Assembly: GCA_050732575.1 (NCBI GenBank)
Contig: JBOHRF010000286.1
Coordinates: forward strand, 1 to 6,696
Length of the DNA: 6,696 bases
Source of the DNA: JBBDWZ01 sp050732575
GTDB taxonomy: Bacteria > Gemmatimonadota > Gemmatimonadetes > Longimicrobiales > RSA9
Direction of reading: 5' to 3'
Positions within the stretch are counted from its first letter, which is position 1; every line of letters begins with the position of its first letter. Of the stretch, positions 1-5,096 are shown piece after piece. The position numbers were made by a program, and so were the translations under genes. The notes beneath the pieces were generated by a model. That model was not told where the DNA came from. It ran no database searches and saw only the letters and a list, made by a program, of their open reading frames with translations.

Positions 1-1
1 C

Positions 2-172
2 GTTACGCCCGTTACGCCCGTTACGCCCGATACGCCCGTTACTCCCGCTACGCCCGTTACGCCCGTTACGCCCGTTACGCCCGTTACGCCCGTTACTCCC
101 GCTACGCCCGTTACGCCCGTGTCGCCCGGTACGCCCGTGTCGCCCGATACGCCCGTCACGCCCGCCTCACCC
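2..172. repeat. 9-bp tandem repeat array, 19 units
   Basis: Nineteen contiguous 9-bp units with consensus GTTACGCCC run from the window edge. The first 13 are perfect or carry one substitution (for example GATACGCCC, GTTACTCCC, GCTACGCCC). The last six drift progressively towards the downstream gene (GTGTCGCCC, GGTACGCCC, GTCACGCCC, GCCTCACCC). Unit positions 1, 5 and 7-9 are invariant. The pair GTTACTCCC-GCTACGCCC recurs 54 bp apart (38-55 and 92-109), which hints at higher-order duplication of six units. The period is a multiple of three, so two readings stay open: x-(T/S)-P on the plus strand and Gly-X-Y on the minus strand. The array is certain; whether it is coding is not. There are no spacers, so it is not a CRISPR array. 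Confidence 0.97.
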
Positions 173-173
173 G

Positions 174-179
174 TATATT
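174..179 (+). promoter_or_regulatory. Candidate -10 box of a leaderless promoter
   Basis: TATATT (5 of 6 matches to TATAAT) is a conspicuous AT-rich island between the GC-rich repeats and the ATG at 186. Exactly 6 nt separate it from the start codon, so transcription would begin at or next to the A of ATG. No SD-like sequence lies in between. No convincing -35 hexamer is visible, because the expected position falls inside the 9-bp repeats. It would drive the four-gene cluster 186-4221. Confidence 0.55.
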
Positions 180-185
180 GCCGCC

Positions 186-1616
186 ATGAACATCGATGGC
201 ATCGTACTGGCTGCGGGCCGCTCGACGCGGATGGGCTCATCCAAGGCGCAACTGACGGCCGAACCGGGCCAGACCTTCCTGGAGCGCACAGTGCATCTCC
301 TGCGCGCGGCAGGCTGCCGTTACGTGGTGGCAGTTGTCAATAAAACCGAAGACTGGACCGCTCGTCTGGCCGACGTGGCGGGTGCGGCCGTGGTCATCAA
401 CGATGTACCTGGCTCACACCAGATCGATTCCATTCGGCTTGGTCTGGCCTGGCTGCCGGATGACGCGGATGCCGCAGTGATCCTGCCCGTCGATTTTCCT
501 GCCATCCAGATGGAAACCGTGCGCATGCTGATGCATGCGTTTCGCGAAAGCCAGCCCGGTTTGCTTCTGCCCACGCATGAGGGACGCGCCGGGCATCCGG
601 TAATCGTTGCGCGCTCGCTGTTTGGTGAATTCCTGGCCGAACCGCTACCCCAAGGTGCCGAAACGGTAGTGCTGTCGCATCCCGATCGCGTGCAAGTAGC
701 CGTAACCGATGCGGGCGTACTGATGGACATTGACACACCCGCCGAGTACCAGCGCTGGACTTCCGGAAAAGGGAACGAGACGAAGAACGAAAAAGGGCTG
801 GCCAACCAGGGGAGGCTCGATGCGCTGGGTGCGGCCGTCGTTTTGCTGGACGCCCGCCGGTTCGGGCAGGCCGTTGCCAGTGTGAAGTCGTTGGCAGGTG
901 AATCGGCCGGCGCGCACGTGATCGTCTTTGCGGACGGCAGCACACGCGGCTCGCTCGGCTCGTCACAGCTGGACTCCGCTGCACACGAACTCGGTCGCGC
1001 CTGTCTGCACAGCGGGCAACCCGCCATGCGCGAGCTGGACCCGGGAGTGCGCCTGTTTGGTGAGCCGCAGCTGACACAAGACCGCCTGGTGATCGTGGGC
1101 GCCGGTCATATTGCCGTGCCTCTGGCACAGATTGGCGCTTCGATAGGATTTGCCGTGACCGTGCTGGATGACCGGGAGGAATTTGCCACGGAAGCGCGTT
1201 TTCCGGCCGAGTGCCGGGTCATGCGCATGAATTTCAGTAATCCATTTGCCGATGTGCCGCTCGATGCGCGAACATACGTGGTGCTGGTCACGCGGGCGCA
1301 CGTTTACGACTTCGATTGCTTGCGCCATGCCCTGATGCAGGAGTACCAGCCCCGCTACATTGGCATGATCGGCAGCCGAAGGCGCGTACGTGCAGCATTC
1401 CATGCGCTCACCGAGGCCGGCGTTCCGGTCGAGAAGCTGGCTGGAGTGCGTGCGCCCGTGGGTCTGGACATCGGCGCTGAGACGCCTGCTGAAATCGCGG
1501 TCAGCATTGCCGCCGAACTGATCCGTGAGCGCGCGGGTACTGGCACCTATACGCCGCTTGCCGCAGGCGAGCGGGTCCTCGAGCGTTTTTTTGCCACCCG
1601 GGAGCACGATGGCTGA
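186..1616 (+). CDS. MobA-like NTP transferase fused to an XdhC-type molybdenum cofactor protein
   Basis: This is a 476-residue predicted cytosolic fusion. Residues 1-193 are a MobA/MocA-like nucleotidyltransferase: the nucleotide-binding motif LAAGRSTRMGSSK is at residues 8-20 and a VDFPA motif with Asp103 sits where the metal-binding Asp of the family lies. Such domains transfer CMP or GMP to molybdopterin. Residues about 205-297 resemble the XdhC/CoxI N-terminal domain but read GSLGSSQLD where canonical members have GGGC-E. Residues 300-470 are the XdhC C-terminal Rossmann domain, with VGAGH (304-308), IGMIGSRRR, and GLDIGAETP from residue 426. XdhC proteins bind molybdenum cofactor and help load xanthine-dehydrogenase-type enzymes. 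The ATG at 186 opens directly on the conserved domain and has a TATATT box 6 nt upstream, which suggests a leaderless transcript. The gene overlaps the next by 8 bp. Domain identity is secure; the client enzyme is not visible. Confidence 0.93.
   Translation: MNIDGIVLAAGRSTRMGSSKAQLTAEPGQTFLERTVHLLRAAGCRYVVAVVNKTEDWTARLADVAGAAVVINDVPGSHQIDSIRLGLAWLPDDADAAVILPVDFPAIQMETVRMLMHAFRESQPGLLLPTHEGRAGHPVIVARSLFGEFLAEPLPQGAETVVLSHPDRVQVAVTDAGVLMDIDTPAEYQRWTSGKGNETKNEKGLANQGRLDALGAAVVLLDARRFGQAVASVKSLAGESAGAHVIVFADGSTRGSLGSSQLDSAAHELGRACLHSGQPAMRELDPGVRLFGEPQLTQDRLVIVGAGHIAVPLAQIGASIGFAVTVLDDREEFATEARFPAECRVMRMNFSNPFADVPLDARTYVVLVTRAHVYDFDCLRHALMQEYQPRYIGMIGSRRRVRAAFHALTEAGVPVEKLAGVRAPVGLDIGAETPAEIAVSIAAELIRERAGTGTYTPLAAGERVLERFFATREHDG
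1600..1604 (+). promoter_or_regulatory. SD sequence for the XdhC-domain gene
   Basis: GGGAG lies 4 nt before the ATG at 1609, inside the end of the upstream gene. It supports this start over the earlier in-frame codon at 1525. Confidence 0.6.
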
Positions 1617-1953
1617 AGCGGATGTCTATCAGGCGTTGATCGACGCGGCGGCCGCCGGCCGCGCGGTTGCGCTCGCCACGGTGGTGCGCACGCGCGGATC
1701 CGTACCGCGCCACGCGGGCAGCAAGATGCTGATCGATCCGCTGCATGGTCTGGTGGGCACGATCGGTGGTGGCTGTGGTGAGGCGGACGTACTCGCGGCC
1801 GCGCGCGAGGTGCTGGCCTCCAACACAGCGCGCCTGGTTCAGGTCGAGTTGACGGACGCAATCGCCTCGTGGAGCCCTGCCGTGTGCGGCGGCATCATGG
1901 ACGTCTTCGTAGAACCCGTGTGCCCCTCGACTCCAGTCGACCGGGGCGCGTGA
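1609..1953 (+). CDS. Standalone XdhC/CoxI N-terminal domain protein
   Basis: This 114-residue predicted cytosolic protein consists of one XdhC_CoxI domain. The characteristic motifs are GTIGGGCGEADV at residues 50-61, including Cys56, and VCGGIMDVFVEPV at residues 92-104, including Cys93. Full-length XdhC normally carries this domain followed by a Rossmann domain, but here the Rossmann half is in the preceding gene. The two products could assemble into one functional XdhC. The role would be binding or handing over molybdenum cofactor to a xanthine-dehydrogenase-family enzyme (family knowledge). The ATG at 1609 is chosen because it overlaps the upstream stop (ATGGCTGA), has GGGAG in front, and the domain starts straight after; the earlier in-frame start at 1525 would add 28 residues unlike the family. 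Loss of the C-terminal half by truncation is possible, but the sequence ends neatly after the conserved EP motif. Confidence 0.9.
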   Translation: MAEADVYQALIDAAAAGRAVALATVVRTRGSVPRHAGSKMLIDPLHGLVGTIGGGCGEADVLAAAREVLASNTARLVQVELTDAIASWSPAVCGGIMDVFVEPVCPSTPVDRGA

Positions 1954-1966
1954 GCACGCGCTTCAA

Positions 1967-3160
1967 ATGCGGATAGCTCGCAATCCGGGCGCGCTCCGCG
2001 GACCTTACCCAACCGAACTCCAAAGCATCATCAGCCTGCCGGACCAGCAGGCCGCGCGCACCGTGATAGAAACCTGGCCCGGCTACACTCCCTCGCCTCT
2101 GTTCGAGTTGCCTCGCACGGCGGAAGAGCTTGGCCTGGGCCGGCTCTGGCTGAAGGATGAGAGTCCGCGTTTTGGCCTGGGTGCGTTCAAGTCGATAGGC
2201 GGCGCGTACGCGGTCTACCAGCTATTGGCCGATCATGTGCGCGCCGCACAGCCGCAGGCCGATGTTTCGCCCGCCGCCTTCTTCCAGGGCATGCATCGCG
2301 CACGCACGGCACAAATCACGGTCGCTTGCGCCAGTGCCGGCAATCATGGGCGGGCCGTGGCCTGGGGTGCAAACGTGTTCGGCGCGCGCTGCATCGTCTA
2401 TCTCTATCAGGGCGTGAGCGCAGGCCGGCGCCGCGCCATTGAAGCCCTCGGCGCATCGGTAGATGTTTCGGCGCCCGATTACGACACGGCCGTCCATCGC
2501 GTTGCGCGCGCAGCCGCGCAACATGGCTGGTCCATCATCTCGGACACCGCGTATCCAGGTTATGTCAGCGTTCCGCGCACCGTAATGCACGGCTATACGG
2601 TAATTGCGCAGGAGACACTGGAGCAGCTGGGTGACGATCGGCCCACGCACATTATCCTGCAAGCAGGTGTAGGCGGATTTGCGGCTGCCCTGGCCGCGCA
2701 TTTCTGGGCCACTCTCGGCTCACAGCGTCCGGTCACCATGACGGTAGAGCCGACCGGCGCAGCCTGTGTGCTGGAGAGTCTGGCTGCTCGAGAGCGGGTT
2801 ACGCTGTCCGACGTCGATTCCATCATGGGCGGTCTGTGTTGCGGTGAAGTTTCGTTGCTCGCCTGGGAGATCTTGCAGCGTGCCATCGATTACGCCGTGG
2901 CCATTCCCGATGAGACAACCATCAGGGCCATGCGCAGACTTGCACGCGCGCTGTCCGGCGAGCCACGCATTGTGGCCGGCGAATCCGGCGCGGCCGGTTT
3001 CGCAGCACTACTCGCGCTCACCGAAAGCGCTCCCGGGGCGCATGATCCCGGGCTGGCTGACCTGGGCCCGCATGCCAACGTGTTGATCTTCAGCACGGAG
3101 GGCGCGACTGATCCTGATGCCTGGACGCATTACACGGGCAGCGCGCTGGAGGATCGATGA
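1967..3160 (+). CDS. Diaminopropionate ammonia-lyase family PLP enzyme (YgeX-like)
   Basis: This 397-residue fold-type II PLP enzyme resembles E. coli YgeX/DpaL, which converts 2,3-diaminopropionate to pyruvate and two ammonia. Matching blocks include LKDESPRFGLGAFKSIGGAYA with the Schiff-base Lys75 (Lys77 in E. coli), GNHGR (125-129), SDTAYPGY with Asp193 (Asp189 in E. coli), the glycine-rich phosphate loop QAGVGG, SIMGGLCCGE, GESGAAG and FSTEG near the end. Length is close to the E. coli enzyme. The main oddity is SAGNHG where E. coli has TDGNHG: the position of Asp120, the base acting on the D-isomer, is Ala124. Substrate or stereochemical preference may therefore differ, and a threonine-dehydratase-like activity cannot be excluded. 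The ATG lies 13 bp after the previous stop with no clear SD; the stop overlaps the next ATG (ATGA). Family assignment is strong, exact substrate uncertain. I withhold the symbol dpaL for that reason. Confidence 0.9.
   Translation: MRIARNPGALRGPYPTELQSIISLPDQQAARTVIETWPGYTPSPLFELPRTAEELGLGRLWLKDESPRFGLGAFKSIGGAYAVYQLLADHVRAAQPQADVSPAAFFQGMHRARTAQITVACASAGNHGRAVAWGANVFGARCIVYLYQGVSAGRRRAIEALGASVDVSAPDYDTAVHRVARAAAQHGWSIISDTAYPGYVSVPRTVMHGYTVIAQETLEQLGDDRPTHIILQAGVGGFAAALAAHFWATLGSQRPVTMTVEPTGAACVLESLAARERVTLSDVDSIMGGLCCGEVSLLAWEILQRAIDYAVAIPDETTIRAMRRLARALSGEPRIVAGESGAAGFAALLALTESAPGAHDPGLADLGPHANVLIFSTEGATDPDAWTHYTGSALEDR
3148..3152 (+). promoter_or_regulatory. SD sequence for the propeller gene
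   Basis: GGAGG lies 4 nt before the ATG at 3157, within the last codons of the lyase gene. With the ATGA stop/start overlap it points to translational coupling. Confidence 0.65.
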
Positions 3161-4221
3161 GTGGCGTGCGACTGTTTGTAGGAACCAAACGCGGCTTGTT
3201 CGTGCTGACCAGTGAGGCAGCACGCGAGCAATGGCATGTCTCGCAACCCATGCTCGCCGGGCGCGAGGTCTACTTCGTAGGTCGGGACGGAACTGACGGC
3301 ACGATATGGGCCACTACGCGCCATACCGTGTGGGGTGCACACGTATTCGTCAGTCACGATAGCGGCACGACCTGGGATGTGTTGCCCAGCGCGCCCCACT
3401 ACGCCGATGGTCGCGGCCTGCACGCCGTATGGTGCATCACGCGCGCCGCCCAATCCGGCACACTGTTCGCCGGTATTGAACCGGCCGGTCTCTTCTGTTC
3501 GCGGGATGGCGGCTCGAGCTGGCAGAGTATCCCCGCGCTGAACGAACACCCAACCGCTCAGACCTGGCAACCTGCCGGTGAGGCACTGGCACTGCACTCC
3601 ATCCATATCCATGGCGATCGCATTGTTTGCGCGATTTCCGCCGGCGGGTTCTACCGCAGTGATGATGGTGGCAGCACGTGGCGCGCGCTCAACCGCGGTG
3701 TACGCGCCGACTTCCTGCCCGAGCGTTATCCCGCGTCCGGCCAGTGCGTGCACAAGCTGGTCGTGCATCCGGCCAACCCGGACCGCATCTACCAGCAGAA
3801 CCATTGTGGTGTGTATCGCTCGGATGATGGCGGCGAGAACTGGTTGGAGATCACAAACGAATTGCCTAGCGACTACGGCTACGCATTGACCGTGGATCCG
3901 CGCGATCCCGACACGGCATTTGTGATCCCCGAGGAATCGAGTGAGATGCGCACCACCGTGGGCGGCCGCGTGCGCGTTTATCGCACTACCGATGCCGGCA
4001 GCTCGTGGCAACCACTCGGGCGCGGATTGCCCCAACAGGATGCGTATCTCTCCATCCTACGCGAGGGCATGGACTCCGATACGCTCGATCCGGTCGGCGA
4101 GTACTTCGGCACCTCGGGTGGCCAGCTCTTCGCCTCGCGTAACCGCGGCGAGAGCTGGCGTCAGATTGCCGCCTATTTGCCGCGCATCATCTGTGTGCGC
4201 GCAGACACCATCGCTCAATGA
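3157..4221 (+). CDS. Six-Asp-box (BNR-repeat) beta-propeller protein, function unknown
   Basis: This 354-residue protein has six Asp-box motifs (S-x-D-x-G-x-x-W type) starting at residues 66, 115, 168, 222, 277 and 327: SHDSGTTW, SRDGGSSW, SDDGGSTW, SDDGGENW, TTDAGSSW and SRNRGESW. Spacing is 49-55 residues, so the whole chain can be read as a six-bladed propeller with one box per blade; in the last box Asp is replaced by Asn. The N-terminus (LFVGTKRGLFVL) has no signal peptide, so the protein is probably cytosolic. Such proteins are often named exo-alpha-sialidase or glycosyl hydrolase, but I see no F/Y-R-I-P sialidase motif and no secretion signal, so an enzymatic role is unsupported. The ATGA overlap with the lyase gene suggests matched expression and perhaps a shared pathway or a scaffold role (inference). 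The 3' end overlaps the convergent Nudix gene by 7 bp. Confidence 0.9.
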   Translation: MSGVRLFVGTKRGLFVLTSEAAREQWHVSQPMLAGREVYFVGRDGTDGTIWATTRHTVWGAHVFVSHDSGTTWDVLPSAPHYADGRGLHAVWCITRAAQSGTLFAGIEPAGLFCSRDGGSSWQSIPALNEHPTAQTWQPAGEALALHSIHIHGDRIVCAISAGGFYRSDDGGSTWRALNRGVRADFLPERYPASGQCVHKLVVHPANPDRIYQQNHCGVYRSDDGGENWLEITNELPSDYGYALTVDPRDPDTAFVIPEESSEMRTTVGGRVRVYRTTDAGSSWQPLGRGLPQQDAYLSILREGMDSDTLDPVGEYFGTSGGQLFASRNRGESWRQIAAYLPRIICVRADTIAQ

Positions 4222-4676
4222 TCGGTTCTGTCTTGCAGGAATAGCCGGCAGCACAGCGATCCGCGTGCCGCGGCCGGCTGCAGCATCTGCGCCGTGCCAA
4301 ACTGCCAATCATAATACTGCGTTGCACCATCAACTCGCCGTGCAACAGCCGGCTGCCCGCGAACCAAACGCGCCTGGTAAAGCCGCATGACCAGCCGGTA
4401 ATGGTCGCGCTCGGCCTCACCTCGATTCAGTTCGCACACGATGGCCAGTTCCACACCCAGCTTCTCGCGGCCCGCACGCAGCGCCGCATCCTCCCAGCTC
4501 TCATGGTCTCGCAAGGAGGCCGCCGGCAGTCCCCAAGTGTTGGGCAAATCGTCGTCATCGGGCGGACGCCGTACTACCAGGACACGCTCGGCATCGGTCG
4601 GATCCGCAACCACCACGGCCACACTAAGCTTGATCGGCTTCACAGCAACGCTTTTTTTTGACGATCCGTTATCCAC
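4215..4676 (-). CDS. Nudix-domain protein with a divergent Nudix box
   Basis: This 153-residue predicted cytosolic protein has a Nudix-like fold: strand VAVVVADP near residues 19-26, VLVVRRPP (32-39), WGLPAASL (48-55), and a Nudix box at 53-75. Against GX5EX7REUXEEXGU the box has Ala for the first Gly, keeps Glu59, Arg67, Glu71 and Gly74, but has Ala68 and Lys72 where the family has metal-ligand Glu. Nudix enzymes hydrolyse nucleoside diphosphate-linked compounds using Mg2+; with one of three ligand Glu left, activity here is doubtful or chemically different. The GTG start at 4676 overlaps the upstream ATL gene stop (GTGGATAA, 8 bp), implying translational coupling. An A8 run lies at codons 6-9, so a later GTG at 4643 is an alternative start. 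The pairing with a DNA-lesion binding protein would fit nucleotide-pool or DNA-damage work, which is inference only. Confidence 0.85.
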   Translation of the reverse strand: MDNGSSKKSVAVKPIKLSVAVVVADPTDAERVLVVRRPPDDDDLPNTWGLPAASLRDHESWEDAALRAGREKLGVELAIVCELNRGEAERDHYRLVMRLYQARLVRGQPAVARRVDGATQYYDWQFGTAQMLQPAAARGSLCCRLFLQDRTDH

Positions 4677-5076
4677 CCTTCCCGCCCCTTACTCTCTTAC
4701 GGTTTCCCATACGATTCTCCTTGCGGTTTTTCTCCCCCTGGCCGTCCCAGCCGAATCGAGTCCAGTCAATGCGCGCGCGCCTATCGAACTCCACGCCCTC
4801 AGCGGTCAGCAGCTTGCGTTGCAGGATGGCGCCATGGCCGGATGACTTGATCGAGATCTCACCATTGTGATTGACCACGCGCCACCAGGGCACGTTGGAG
4901 AGATCGGTCAATGCGGCCAGGGCATTGCCTACGCCTCGGGCCGCGCGTGGGTGTCCCAGCAGCGCGGCAATTCCGCCGTAGCTGACCACTTTGCCATGTG
5001 GACAGCGTTTTACCATACGGTAGACCCGCTCGGAGAAGGCGTTTGTGCTCCTCGCCGTCACCTTTCCGTTATTCAC
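4669..5076 (-). CDS. Alkyltransferase-like (ATL) DNA-lesion binding protein
   Basis: This 135-residue homologue of the DNA-binding domain of O6-methylguanine methyltransferase has the active-site Cys replaced. The PCHRV motif reads PWWRV at residues 63-67, with Trp64 in the Cys position, as in S. pombe Atl1 (Trp56) and similar to E. coli YbaZ. Tyr33 (SYGGIA) and Arg47 (RAARGVG) match the Atl1 nucleotide-flipping Tyr25 and arginine finger Arg39, with the same spacing. ATL proteins bind O6-alkylguanine without repairing it and direct it to nucleotide excision repair. The conserved domain ends near Trp110; residues 112-135 are an extra Lys/Arg-rich tail with nine basic residues, not present in YbaZ. 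The GTG at 5076 is chosen for AAGGTAGG 6 nt upstream; the GTG at 5061 is an alternative. It overlaps the Nudix gene by 8 bp. Confidence 0.92.
   Translation of the reverse strand: MNNGKVTARSTNAFSERVYRMVKRCPHGKVVSYGGIAALLGHPRAARGVGNALAALTDLSNVPWWRVVNHNGEISIKSSGHGAILQRKLLTAEGVEFDRRARIDWTRFGWDGQGEKNRKENRMGNRKRVRGGKGG
4717..4722 (-). promoter_or_regulatory. Internal SD sequence within the ATL gene tail
   Basis: AAGGAG on the minus strand lies 6 nt before an in-frame ATG at 4710. Initiation there would make only a 13-residue basic peptide ending at the stop that overlaps the Nudix GTG start. It may load ribosomes for the Nudix gene. The motif is clear; its function is inference. Confidence 0.4.
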
Positions 5077-5082
5077 AAAACA

Positions 5083-5090
5083 CCTACCTT
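5083..5090 (-). promoter_or_regulatory. SD sequence for the ATL gene
   Basis: AAGGTAGG on the minus strand lies 6 nt from the GTG at 5076. This is good SD-like complementarity and spacing and decides the start. The same bases contain the TACCTT hexamer proposed as the thiI -10 element on the other strand. Confidence 0.55.
5085..5090 (+). promoter_or_regulatory. Candidate -10 box (TANNNT) of a leaderless thiI transcript
   Basis: TACCTT ends 6 nt before the ATG at 5097, the same spacing as TATATT before the ATG at 186. No SD is visible before this ATG on the plus strand. The hexamer fits only TANNNT, so it is weaker than the one at 174-179, and I see no convincing -35. Confidence 0.4.
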
Positions 5091-5096
5091 GCCCAC

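Noticed and set aside
1..172. CRISPR array
   Set aside because: The 9-bp units are directly contiguous, without spacers, and too short.
119..343. Plus-strand reading frame continuing from the 9-bp repeats
   Set aside because: It overlaps the well-supported MobA-XdhC gene by 158 bp, and after the repeats its sequence is simply that gene read out of frame. I keep the repeat but do not call a gene.
320..1027. Long antisense open frames, here and at 5145-5981 minus
   Set aside because: They are fully opposite conserved genes, have no recognisable domains, and are expected by chance in GC-rich coding DNA.
1525..1608. Upstream start for the XdhC-domain gene
   Set aside because: The 28 added residues are the preceding gene read out of frame; the ATG at 1609 has its own SD and begins right before the domain.
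3157..4221. Sialidase or glycosyl hydrolase call from the Asp-boxes
   Set aside because: Asp-boxes are structural and occur in many propellers; no sialidase catalytic motif or secretion signal is visible.
4640..4660. T8 run on the plus strand as a rho-independent terminator
   Set aside because: No convincing GC-rich hairpin precedes it, and it lies inside the opposite-strand Nudix coding sequence.
5043..5074. TTGTGC / TTATTC pair as a sigma70-type thiI promoter
   Set aside because: The spacer is about 20 bp and both hexamers are poor; the TANNNT element closer to the ATG is the simpler candidate.
4669..5076. Active O6-methylguanine methyltransferase
   Set aside because: The acceptor cysteine is replaced by Trp64, so alkyl transfer is not possible; ATL fits better.
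4998..5096. Upstream ATG for thiI
   Set aside because: The 33 extra residues do not resemble ThiI and lie within the antisense of the ATL gene start; similarity to E. coli ThiI begins at the ATG at 5097.
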